This document shows, piece by piece, positions 1 to 7,844 of a stretch of DNA of 64,000 nucleotides (within the stretch, counting starts at the first letter, position 1; each line of letters opens with the position of its first letter). Position numbers and translations under genes: made by a program. Origin of the DNA: Roseburia sp. 499 (GTDB taxonomy: Bacteria > Bacillota > Clostridia > Lachnospirales > Lachnospiraceae); assembly GCF_001940225.2 (NCBI RefSeq), contig NZ_CP135164.1, forward strand, positions 496,001-560,000, given 5' to 3'. The notes under the pieces are model-generated. The model ran no database searches and was not told where the DNA came from. It worked only from the letters and a program-made list of their open reading frames with translations.

Positions 1-600
1 CATAATCTCTAATTCCCCTCGAACTTTACCCCAGTTTCGGATTGGCATTGTCCACTTCTTTGCAATTTCAAAAGTTCCCAAGTATAGTGCCTTCATCAAT
101 GCTTGAGAGCTTGGAAATACGCTGCGCTGTTTGTTCAATCTACGATAACAAGAATTCAGAGATTCAATGGCATTAGTAGTGTAAAATGCGGTACGAACAT
201 CCTTGGAAAACTTGAAAATTGGGGAGATTGCATCCCAATTTTCATGCCAGCGATTCATTGCACTTGGATACTGGTCAGACCATTTCTTCGTTACAGATTC
301 TAACTGCTTTCTAGCGGATTCTTCGTTTGCAGCGGTGTAGATTGTTTTTAGATCTTTAGCAAAAGCCTTCATATCCTTGTTTGCGACATATTTAAGGGTA
401 TTTCTTACCATATGCACTATGCAACGCTGTTGCTCTGTCTTAGGAAATGCTGTAGAGATTGCATCTTTAATTCCAGTTAATCCATCAGAGCAGAGAATGA
501 GAATGTCTTGGACTCCTCGATTCTTTAGGCTATTCAGTACAGACAACCAATACTTACTACTTTCATTTTCGCCTACAACAATGCTTAGAACGTCTTTCAT
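1..600 (-). pseudogene. IS256 (mutator)-family transposase, C-terminal fragment
   Basis: The reverse strand is open from about 600 to the window edge and reads as the C-terminal part of an IS256/mutator-type DDE transposase. Recognisable family blocks, in order, are VVGENESSKYWL, ILILCSDGLTGIKDAI, QRCIVHMVRNTLKYV, TTNAIESLNSCYRRL and FPSSQALMKALYL. The catalytic domain's middle Asp (SDG) and last Glu (NAIESLN) lie in this part. Family similarity starts abruptly near 600. The frame runs on to 669 but reads as unrelated sequence, and no start with the N-terminal DNA-binding region is present. The protein therefore lacks its N-terminal part, and its far end lies outside the window. The fragment abuts the tail of an unrelated HTH protein on the opposite strand, which suggests decay by rearrangement. 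It should be inactive. Confidence 0.85.
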
Positions 601-659
601 AAATGAGTCCGGTATTATGGTGTTGTGTAAAGCTTGTGATAGGTATTTGGAGTTGCTGA

Positions 660-857
660 GGGATGATGGTCAAGAACATGATGATTTTAGATTTTTGTAA
701 AGAAGCAAAATCTGTACCGGAAATTATGGAAAAATTTGGATTTGAAAGCAGAACAAGCTTTAGAAGAAAATATTTAAATGATTTGGTCGAGAATGGAAAG
801 TTAAAAATGACTATGCCTGATAAACCTAAGAGTAAAAATCAAAAGTATTATTCGTAA
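660..857 (+). pseudogene. C-terminal remnant of an ATP-binding/winged-helix (COG2865-like) protein
   Basis: About 65 codons read ILDFCKEAKS, then an HTH-like stretch (EIMEKFGFESRTSF), then a wing-like end with MTMPDKPKSKNQKYYS. This resembles the C-terminal winged-helix tail of AlbA_2/COG2865-type ATP-binding regulators, which commonly end in a DKPxSxNQKY-like motif. An in-frame stop lies immediately upstream at 657-659, so the ATP-binding part is gone. The ATG at 663 has no good ribosome binding site. I treat it as a leftover from an older gene disrupted by the neighbouring IS256-type insertion. The family link is recalled from motif resemblance, not searched. Confidence 0.55.
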
Positions 858-1018
858 GAGGATTTCAGAACCACAAGTGTCCTTGTGGTTCTGATAAAAA
901 ATACAAAGTGTGTTGTATGGGAACAAAGAAAGAATTGATGAATCATTACATCGTACATATAAAAAAGAAAGAAGCAAGTGAAAATAGGTTCGTAGGTACC
1001 TTCGGTACATGGAAGTAA
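836..1018 (+). pseudogene. SEC-C metal-binding motif fragment
   Basis: Between two in-frame stops this frame reads NHKCPCGSDKKYKVCC followed by a basic tail. C-x-C-G-S-x6-C-C is the SEC-C zinc-binding motif known from the SecA C-terminus and many stand-alone proteins. No ATG or usable alternative start with a ribosome binding site is in frame upstream, so it is a fragment and not an intact gene. The last codons (TFGTW) may instead belong to the IstB remnant that continues at 1009 one frame away. The motif codons coincide with a perfect 13-bp inverted repeat (865-894). Confidence 0.5.
865..894. repeat. Perfect 13-bp hairpin inside the SEC-C fragment
   Basis: Arms TCAGAACCACAAG (865-877) and CTTGTGGTTCTGA (882-894) are exactly complementary around a TGTC loop. 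Neither strand has a T-tract directly after the stem, so it is not a standard intrinsic terminator. Confidence 0.7.
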
Positions 1019-1137
1019 GCGCAATCGTTGATAGGCTCACATACAAGGCTTATCTGATTGATATGGAAGGCGATTCCTACAGATTCCGTGAAACTTTGCG
1101 GAGCAATGGAACCGATTTCGAAACAGTCGTTAAATAG
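1009..1137 (+). pseudogene. IS21-family IstB ATPase, C-terminal remnant
   Basis: The frame reads SAIVDRLTYKAYLIDM followed by GDSYRFRETL. This matches the characteristic end of IstB helper ATPases of IS21-type elements, where IDRLxHxxYLxxxxGxSYR is conserved. Only about 40 codons remain. The Walker motifs and the partner istA are absent. The preceding TFGTW in the next frame (about 1000-1012) could be the same gene after a one-base frameshift. This is a dead relic with no expected function. Confidence 0.6.
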
Positions 1138-1230
1138 TAACTGCATCTGTGGCAGTAATGCTGCAGGTGCCAAACTTGGTCAAAAGTGACCTAGTTTTCA
1201 ATGAGCGGTTGACCGAATTTTCGGTTGACA

Positions 1231-1245
1231 TATACAAGTTGTATA
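1231..1245. promoter_or_regulatory. Operator-like palindrome TATACAA-G-TTGTATA
   Basis: Two 7-base arms are perfectly complementary around a single G, the size and shape of a dimeric repressor site. Just upstream, CGGTTGAC occurs twice (1206-1213 and 1222-1229). No gene that would use it is intact nearby; it may have belonged to the lost element, or act on the ATPase gene 110 bp downstream. Confidence 0.3.
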
Positions 1246-1277
1246 GAAAATAGTAATCCTGGTCAGAATAAGACCGC

Positions 1278-1324
1278 ATCTTATTTTAGCTTGACAAATA
1301 ATTCGGTCATGGCTAAAATAAGAT
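1278..1324 (+). promoter_or_regulatory. Promoter of the ATPase gene flanked by a 13-bp inverted repeat
   Basis: TTGACA (1291-1296) and TAAAAT (1314-1319) are 17 bases apart, a near-consensus housekeeping promoter. The inverted repeat ATCTTATTTTAGC (1278-1290) / GCTAAAATAAGAT (1312-1324) is perfect. Its left arm abuts the -35 box and its right arm covers the -10 box. A further half-site TTTTAGC lies at 1334-1340. A protein bound to both arms would block the promoter, so I infer an operator, possibly autoregulatory. The palindrome and boxes are seen; the regulator is unknown. Confidence 0.6.
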
Positions 1325-1356
1325 TATATCAAATTTTAGCCGTGAGGTAATATGCA

Positions 1357-2580
1357 ATGAAATATATAAAAAGAGATTTGGAAGAGAAGATAGAAGCTTT
1401 ATCAAAGGAATATGCCTGTATTCTTATTACCGGACCAAGACAAGTAGGTAAGACAACAATGCTAAAAAACTTAATGGATGAAGAACGAGAGTATGTAACA
1501 TTAGATGATTTAGAAGAACGAAGACTTGCCAAAACAGAACCGGCACTATTTATGCAGATGCATAAAATGCCAATTTTTATTGATGAAGTTCAATATGCAC
1601 CAGAACTCTTTTCGTATATCAAGATTGAAATTGATAAAGGAGCAACTCCAGGCTCTTTTTGGCTAACAGGTTCACAGGCATTTAAAATGATGGATTTAGC
1701 ACAAGAATCATTAGCGGGAAGAGTGGCAGTGCTTCATATGCCATCATTATCGCAGCATGAGATTTATGGAAGCGGAAGTGCGGATGTATTTTCGGTTGAT
1801 TTGGAATCTTTAAAGAATAGAAAAGCAAAAGGAATGCAGACAGATGTTTCAGGGATGTATGAAAGAATCTGGCGAGGTTCTATGCCAGGACTTGTAAGTG
1901 GTAAATATTCTGAAAGAGATATTTTTTATAGTAGTTACCTTCAGACATACATTGATAGAGATGTATCAGAATTAGTGAAGCTTACAGATAAATTTCAGTT
2001 TCAGGATTTTATAAGAGCTGCAGCATGTCGGGTAGGACAATTACTGAATGTACATGATATTGCTTCTGATGTTGGTGTTTCGGATGACACTGCAAAGAGA
2101 TGGCTGGGAGTTTTGGAAAAATCGGATATTATTTTCTATCTGAGACCATATTCTAATAATTTATTAAAGCGAACAATAAAAACACCGAAACTGTATTTTT
2201 TTGATACAGGGCTTGTAGCGTATTTAACTAAATATACGAGCCCTTCTATTTTAGAAAATGGAGCACTTAATGGGGCGATACTAGAAAACTATACAGTATC
2301 AGAATTGCTGAAAACATATCAGAATTGTGCAAAAGAGTGTTTACTCTGGTATTATCGTGACAAAGAGAGTAATGAAATTGATATGGTTATTGAAAGCGAT
2401 GGTCAATTGCATCCGTTAGAGATAAAAAAATCAGCAAATCCGGGAAGTGAATTAATAGGAGCATTTGAAATATTGGATAAAGGAGCAATACCAAGAGGAA
2501 AGGGAGCAGTCCTTTGTATGCGTCCGGAATTGTCGGCTATTAATAGTGAGAATTACATTGTTCCGATATGGATGATTTAG
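1357..2580 (+). CDS. AAA ATPase with C-terminal DUF4143 (COG1373 family)
   Basis: A 407-residue protein with a P-loop ATPase domain at the N-terminus: Walker A GPRQVGKT at about 26-33, Walker B IFIDEVQ at 73-79, and a sensor-like LTGSQ at 103-107. A helical/winged-helix middle follows, then a DUF4143 end containing EID at 340-342 and LEIKK at 354-358, which resembles a PD-(D/E)xK nuclease fold. This family is widespread, often mobile and poorly understood; some members sit in defence or toxin-like loci. Start ATG 1357 has GAGG nine bases upstream. The gene lies 48 bp before jetA on the same strand with no terminator between, so it is probably co-transcribed with the Wadjet genes from the palindrome-flanked promoter. 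Whether it takes part in defence is inference. Confidence 0.85.
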   Translation: MKYIKRDLEEKIEALSKEYACILITGPRQVGKTTMLKNLMDEEREYVTLDDLEERRLAKTEPALFMQMHKMPIFIDEVQYAPELFSYIKIEIDKGATPGSFWLTGSQAFKMMDLAQESLAGRVAVLHMPSLSQHEIYGSGSADVFSVDLESLKNRKAKGMQTDVSGMYERIWRGSMPGLVSGKYSERDIFYSSYLQTYIDRDVSELVKLTDKFQFQDFIRAAACRVGQLLNVHDIASDVGVSDDTAKRWLGVLEKSDIIFYLRPYSNNLLKRTIKTPKLYFFDTGLVAYLTKYTSPSILENGALNGAILENYTVSELLKTYQNCAKECLLWYYRDKESNEIDMVIESDGQLHPLEIKKSANPGSELIGAFEILDKGAIPRGKGAVLCMRPELSAINSENYIVPIWMI

Positions 2581-2628
2581 ATTATAGATGATAATACTGC
2601 TAAAAAATAAGATTTTGAGAGGTTCAAA

Positions 2629-4005
2629 ATGTTCAATGTAATTGCTGAAAATTTTTTTGTACCATTAGCATCTCCAAATAAACTTGTATATTGGGAATGT
2701 ATATGTAAGCTGTTTAGTGTTATGGATAATCAGCTTTCTTTTGGTATAGAAAGAGAAGCTCTGGTAGAGGAACTGCAATATTATTTTGAACAGAACAATG
2801 CGGCGTCTATTGTAGAAGAGGATATAGAATCAGATGACAGTAGAAGTAAGGCAAACTGGATGCTGCGACGACTGGAGTTTTACGGATGGATTGAAATAGA
2901 AACAGATAAAAGTTATATCCAAAAGGTAAATTTTAAGGAATATGCTGTTAAGGTAATAAAAACATTGACAGAGATTGAGACAGGGAAGCAGATTGAGTAT
3001 CAGGGGTATATTTATACCATATATAGTCTGTTACGCAGCAGTACAGACAATCCCGGCATTGTACTTTTGCAGATACTGGAAAATACAGATTTACTTGTTA
3101 CAGGTTTGAAGAATCTGAATTCCAGCATAAAACATTATATTGATGAGCTTACAAAGCATAAAACAGTGGCAGAAATCATGAATGCTCTTTTTAACGATTA
3201 TATTACAAATATTGTTGATAAAGCCTATCATAGACTGTTGACTTCAGATAATGTGTCAAAATTCCGTCCGGAAATTATTGAACGTCTGGAAAGTAAAAGC
3301 AGAAGCAAAGCATATGTGGAAAGAGCATGTGCGGATATTGCAGGGATACAGGAAATATCTGTAGAAGAGGCAGAAGAGAGAGTGTATCATTATATTCGCC
3401 AAATTATAGATGCATTTCAGAATATGGATGATATTTTAATGGAAATTAATCAGAAGAATACACAATACCAGAGAGCTGCAATTAATCGTGCAAAGTTTCT
3501 TCTTACAGGAAGTGAAGATGTAAGGGGGCAGTTGAAAGAACTTCTGATTGGTATAAATGAAAGAATGAATGAAGAAAGTATGGAAATGAATGGAATTTAT
3601 AGAATAGATTTTTTGGACGAACTGGTGAGAATTTACAGTACATCAGTACTGGATGAAAAATCATTCTATTCCCCAATAGAGGGAAGAAAGGAATTTCAAC
3701 CATCACAGATTGATGATGGAGTAGTGGATTTAGAACTTCGTCAAGAAAAGCTTCAAAGGATGATGGAGAAGATGCAGCGTGTATTGAATCCTGAAAAAAT
3801 CAATAATTATATAAAAAAACATATGGGAGAAAACAGGCAGATATATGCGTCAAAACTTCCCATGGAGACTACGGAGGATTTTGTAAAGGTTATTTATGTA
3901 CGTTTATATGGGCAAAGAAAAAATATGCAATATACAATAGATATACAGGATGAAATAGAGATAAATGGGTATCGTTTTAAGGATTTTAAGATAACACTGA
4001 AATAA
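2629..4005 (+). CDS. jetA: Wadjet anti-plasmid system subunit JetA (kleisin-like)
   Basis: A 458-residue, largely helical protein beginning MFNVIAENFF. It is first in a run of four genes whose order and features match Wadjet JetA-JetB-JetC-JetD. JetA is the MukF/kleisin-like subunit that bridges the SMC-like JetC dimer. Wadjet complexes extrude DNA loops and cleave small circular DNA such as plasmids. The sequence resembles the JetA family recorded as DUF5716, which I recall belonging to a type II-like branch rather than the DUF3375 type I branch. No catalytic motif is expected. A ribosome binding site (GAGAGG) precedes ATG 2629. jetB starts 13 bp after the stop. The subtype assignment is from memory; the system call rests mainly on jetC and jetD. 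Confidence 0.82.
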   Translation: MFNVIAENFFVPLASPNKLVYWECICKLFSVMDNQLSFGIEREALVEELQYYFEQNNAASIVEEDIESDDSRSKANWMLRRLEFYGWIEIETDKSYIQKVNFKEYAVKVIKTLTEIETGKQIEYQGYIYTIYSLLRSSTDNPGIVLLQILENTDLLVTGLKNLNSSIKHYIDELTKHKTVAEIMNALFNDYITNIVDKAYHRLLTSDNVSKFRPEIIERLESKSRSKAYVERACADIAGIQEISVEEAEERVYHYIRQIIDAFQNMDDILMEINQKNTQYQRAAINRAKFLLTGSEDVRGQLKELLIGINERMNEESMEMNGIYRIDFLDELVRIYSTSVLDEKSFYSPIEGRKEFQPSQIDDGVVDLELRQEKLQRMMEKMQRVLNPEKINNYIKKHMGENRQIYASKLPMETTEDFVKVIYVRLYGQRKNMQYTIDIQDEIEINGYRFKDFKITLK

Positions 4006-4018
4006 GAGAGGAAAAAAG

Positions 4019-4633
4019 ATGGAATTTTTGGAAGGAATGCTTCAACGTGATAAAGATGAATTTACAAGAATATGTAACAGGCTTCTGAGTAACTGCTTTT
4101 TATGTAAAGGCAATTCAGTGACACGTGCAGATTACTATTTTGTATTGAAATATAAAGAAAAATTTTCTGCTTATCTGTCTGTGTTGGGGTATCGTCTAGA
4201 AATCAATGAAGAGTATGGTATTGTACAGCTTACAAATCCGCAAAATTATAACCGTTATAATCTGAAATTATTTGAATCCATTTTACTGCTGATATTAAGA
4301 ATACTGTTTGATGAGAAAAAGCGGGAATTATCTGTTAGTGATGAAGTGATTATAAATATAGGAGATATTCACGACAAATTTTTAAGCCTTAAAATTCGGG
4401 AAAAAATGATTGATAAAACAACATTGCGGAACGCGCTTAGTGCTTTTCGTAGATTTCAGATTATTGAGACATTGGATAAGGATTTGAGTAAAGAGGATTC
4501 AAGAATTATCATTTTTGATTCTATATTAATGGCAGTCAGGGTAGAAGACATTCGGCAGGCATACGATAAACTTGAAAACTATAGGAAGGGAACAAAAACA
4601 GATGAAGAAGTTGACGAGAGTGAAGCTGATTAA
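4019..4633 (+). CDS. jetB: Wadjet subunit JetB (MukE-like, DUF4194/DUF6063 type)
   Basis: A 204-residue protein with predicted winged-helix-like organisation and an acidic C-terminus (TDEEVDESEAD). Position and size fit JetB, the MukE-like regulatory subunit that binds the JetA kleisin. It has no enzyme motif. The AGAGAGGAAA ribosome binding site is well placed for ATG 4019. Its 3' end overlaps the jetC start by 32 bp, typical of translationally coupled subunits of one complex. The exact Pfam family (DUF4194 or DUF6063) cannot be told by eye. Confidence 0.8.
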   Translation: MEFLEGMLQRDKDEFTRICNRLLSNCFLCKGNSVTRADYYFVLKYKEKFSAYLSVLGYRLEINEEYGIVQLTNPQNYNRYNLKLFESILLLILRILFDEKKRELSVSDEVIINIGDIHDKFLSLKIREKMIDKTTLRNALSAFRRFQIIETLDKDLSKEDSRIIIFDSILMAVRVEDIRQAYDKLENYRKGTKTDEEVDESEAD

Positions 4634-7600
4634 TTGGCATAGATTTACCAATAATACGATTGACATAGGCGATTCCACATTGATTTCGGGAGAAAATGGT
4701 GCCGGTAAATCTACACTGTTAGATGCTATCCAGTTTGTTGTTACCTGTTCTGCAAATTACTTTAATAAAGCAGCTCATGAAAATGGAAAGAGAAAGCTGA
4801 CTGGATATATACGTTGCAAGACCGGAAGGGAGAATAGGCCGTATGAGCGTATTGGTGAAATTAGTGCTCATGTTGCATTGGAATTTTATGAAGAAAAGAA
4901 GCAACGTTATTTTATTGTAGGTGCAGTCATTGATTCAGCCTCTGAAGGACAGGAAAAATGGGCACGATACTTAATGGATGGAGTACAGATTGAAGAAGAC
5001 ATGTTTTTTTCGGATAAGACACCGAAATCTATAGCCCAGTTCCGTACTGCTAATGCAAAGCACATTAAAACCTGGTGCACAACAGATAAGGATGCTAAGG
5101 TGATGATAAAAAATCGATTCGGCAGGATTGAGGATAAATTTTTCCGTCTGATACCAAAAGCAATGGCTTTCCGACCAATTGATGATATCAAAGACTTTGT
5201 ATATTCTTATGTGCTGGACGAGAAAGAGGTAAATATTGATATACTGAGAGAAAATGTGAGATCATATCAAGACTTACAACGCACATTGGAAAACGTAAAA
5301 ATAAGAATTGGAAGATTGGACAAGATTGAGCGCTACCATGAACAGGTACAGGATGGTATGGAAAAAGACAGCATGTATGAATATTTTCTTGCAAGAGCAG
5401 AAGCTGACATCATAGAGGAAGATATTTCTAAGTTGCAGCATGAGGTAAGTGCAGATACCTATCGGTTAAAGGAAAGTGATACAAAGATTATAGCTTTGGC
5501 AAAGGAGAAAAAAGAGAAGCAGGAAATACGAGACAATTTAAGAGCAGAGTTAGCACAGGATAAGGACTTTATTGCCAGAGACGAATTGAAGAAAAAAATG
5601 GAACGTCTGGAAGAAAGAAAAGCTGAACTGGAAGATGAGAAAAGACATTTACAGAAAAGTATGCGGGATGCTGCAAAGCAGGCAAGTGAACTGCTTAAGG
5701 TGACAGATGTTGATGCATGTGTGCAAAAGTATAAAGAGTATCTGGATTGTGGAGAAAACATAGAAGAAATGGCAGAATTTAAGCAGACATTGCAAGATGT
5801 AATTGCTTATAAAACAAAAATGTACGAAAAAGTTCAGATGAAAAAGGCAGAAGTAAGCATCAGCATTAATCAGGCAGATGCAGAAAGAAATGAGCTGGAG
5901 AAAACCATTGAAAGGTTGGAGAAAAAGAAGTTTTCCTATCCCGTGGATGTGGAACGTGTTATGGATGCAATTAAGGAGGAATTTGTCCGAATAGGAAGAA
6001 CACCGGAACCGAAGGTTCTGTGTGAGTGGCTTGATATCACAGATGACACATGGAGAAATGCGGTGGAAGGTTATCTGAATACACAGAGGTTTTATATTTT
6101 GGTGGAACCGGAAAATTTTGATATTGCACTAGGTACATACGACCGTCTTAGAAAAGAAAAAAAGGCATATGGTGTCGGGGTGATTAATGCGCAGAAGCTG
6201 GAAGAATATGATACCGCTCCGGAAGGTTCATTGGCCACAGTTGTGATTTCGCCCAATAAGCATGCGAAAAGGTTTATTAATATGGTGTTAGGAAAAGTCC
6301 ATATGTGTGAGCATTACAATGAACTGAAGAAATATACAACCTCAGTAACAAAGGAATGCATGAAATATCAGAATCATGTAGCAAGTGCCATAAAGCCGGC
6401 TATTTACGAAACACCTTTTATTGGAAAAAATGCAATCAAGGTTCAGTTGGAACAGGCATTGAGGAAGAAAGATACTTTGATGGAACGACTGAACAAGCTG
6501 CAGGAACAAAAAAGACAGTTGGATTATGTTATGGAACCGTTGTCTGTCAATGCAGATACGGATATTAAGTATAGAGTGGATGTATTGGCTGAAATACGGT
6601 CTGTTAAGAATGAGATAGAGAAGTGCAAAATAAATATTGCAACTTTGGAGAAGAACTCTAATATGATACAAAAGCAGATTCAACTGACTACATTGGAAGA
6701 GTTACTTAGAGAGTTAGAAGAAGAATTTGTAAAAATCAATCAAAAAATTGGCTCCATAAAGGAACGGATTCGAAAAACGAAAGAAGAGATTTCTAAAAAA
6801 CAGGAAAAGGGAGCAGAGCAAAAAGCTTTTTATATTGAATTAGGAGCAAAAGCGGGCAATGAGATTATTTCATGGAATCGTGATTATGATAAGCAGACCA
6901 CAGATAAAGCATTAGAACAGTTCCGAGATAATTTTGCACGGAGAAAAAAGGCGAATCTTACAATTGTAGAAAAGAGCCAGAGGGATATGGAAAAAGTCAT
7001 GGTGGAATATAAGACAGCCCATGATTTTGGTGCAGCACCTACCATGGAGGGGTATCCCGACTTTGCAGCAGAATATGATAAATTAAAAAATTCGGAGTTG
7101 TTGACCTATGAAGAAAAGGTTGAGTCGGCGAGAAAAGCAGCAGAAGAAGAGTTTAGAGAACAGTTTTTGTCAAAACTCCAAGAAAATATGAAAGTTGCCC
7201 AGGGCGAGTTTAAAGAACTAAATAAGGCATTGAATGACATTGTTTTCAGTAATGAAAAGTATGAGTTTATCTTTATGCCAAGTAAGCGGTATCGTCAGTA
7301 TTATGAAATGATTATGGATGATTTTAATGCAATGCAGGGAGAATCTATTTTCAGCGGTATTTTTCATGAAAACCATAAAGAAGTCATTGAGGAACTGTTT
7401 GAAAAACTTGCATTGGATAATGAGAATAATGTAAAGGTATTGGATGAGTTCACAGATTATAGAACATATATGGATTATGATATTAAAATTATTCACAGTG
7501 ATGGAAATTATTCTTTTTATTCTAAGGTTTGCGAAGAAAAGAGTGGAGGAGAAACACAGACACCATTCTATGTAACAGTGGCTGCGTCCTTTGTGCAGTT

Positions 7601-7844
7601 ATATAAGAACAATATAGGCGGAGATGCAGTGGGATTGGTGATGTTTGACGAAGCATTTAATAATATGGATGATGAGAGAATTGGTGGAGTACTTGAATTT
7701 TTACGACGTCTTCCGCTTCAGATTATTATTGCTGCACCGCCGGATAAAATACAGTATATTAGCCCTTTTGTAGAAGAAACATTGCTTGTTATGACAGATG
7801 AAAAGACAAGCTTTGCAGAGAGGTATTATAATGGTGCAATATGA
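4602..7844 (+). CDS. jetC: Wadjet SMC-like ATPase JetC
   Basis: A 1080-residue MukB/SMC-like ATPase, the loop-extruding motor of Wadjet. The N-terminal ATPase half has Walker A GENGAGKS at about 30-37. Long coiled coils rich in E, K and Q follow (roughly 220-430 and 600-870), separated by a hinge-like region around 450-590. The C-terminal half carries the ABC signature KSGGE at about 980-984 and Walker B GLVMFDEA at about 1011-1018. I chose ATG 4602 (MKKLTRVKLINW) over an upstream in-frame ATG at 4572 because AGGAAGGG lies at 4583-4590. All ATPase motifs look intact. It overlaps jetB by 32 bp and jetD by 14 bp. Confidence 0.93.
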   Translation: MKKLTRVKLINWHRFTNNTIDIGDSTLISGENGAGKSTLLDAIQFVVTCSANYFNKAAHENGKRKLTGYIRCKTGRENRPYERIGEISAHVALEFYEEKKQRYFIVGAVIDSASEGQEKWARYLMDGVQIEEDMFFSDKTPKSIAQFRTANAKHIKTWCTTDKDAKVMIKNRFGRIEDKFFRLIPKAMAFRPIDDIKDFVYSYVLDEKEVNIDILRENVRSYQDLQRTLENVKIRIGRLDKIERYHEQVQDGMEKDSMYEYFLARAEADIIEEDISKLQHEVSADTYRLKESDTKIIALAKEKKEKQEIRDNLRAELAQDKDFIARDELKKKMERLEERKAELEDEKRHLQKSMRDAAKQASELLKVTDVDACVQKYKEYLDCGENIEEMAEFKQTLQDVIAYKTKMYEKVQMKKAEVSISINQADAERNELEKTIERLEKKKFSYPVDVERVMDAIKEEFVRIGRTPEPKVLCEWLDITDDTWRNAVEGYLNTQRFYILVEPENFDIALGTYDRLRKEKKAYGVGVINAQKLEEYDTAPEGSLATVVISPNKHAKRFINMVLGKVHMCEHYNELKKYTTSVTKECMKYQNHVASAIKPAIYETPFIGKNAIKVQLEQALRKKDTLMERLNKLQEQKRQLDYVMEPLSVNADTDIKYRVDVLAEIRSVKNEIEKCKINIATLEKNSNMIQKQIQLTTLEELLRELEEEFVKINQKIGSIKERIRKTKEEISKKQEKGAEQKAFYIELGAKAGNEIISWNRDYDKQTTDKALEQFRDNFARRKKANLTIVEKSQRDMEKVMVEYKTAHDFGAAPTMEGYPDFAAEYDKLKNSELLTYEEKVESARKAAEEEFREQFLSKLQENMKVAQGEFKELNKALNDIVFSNEKYEFIFMPSKRYRQYYEMIMDDFNAMQGESIFSGIFHENHKEVIEELFEKLALDNENNVKVLDEFTDYRTYMDYDIKIIHSDGNYSFYSKVCEEKSGGETQTPFYVTVAASFVQLYKNNIGGDAVGLVMFDEAFNNMDDERIGGVLEFLRRLPLQIIIAAPPDKIQYISPFVEETLLVMTDEKTSFAERYYNGAI

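Noticed and set aside
103-700. Forward-strand open frames of 66 and 107 codons across the IS256 fragment
   Set aside because: They are shadows of the reverse-strand transposase, have no ribosome binding sites and no protein-like composition.
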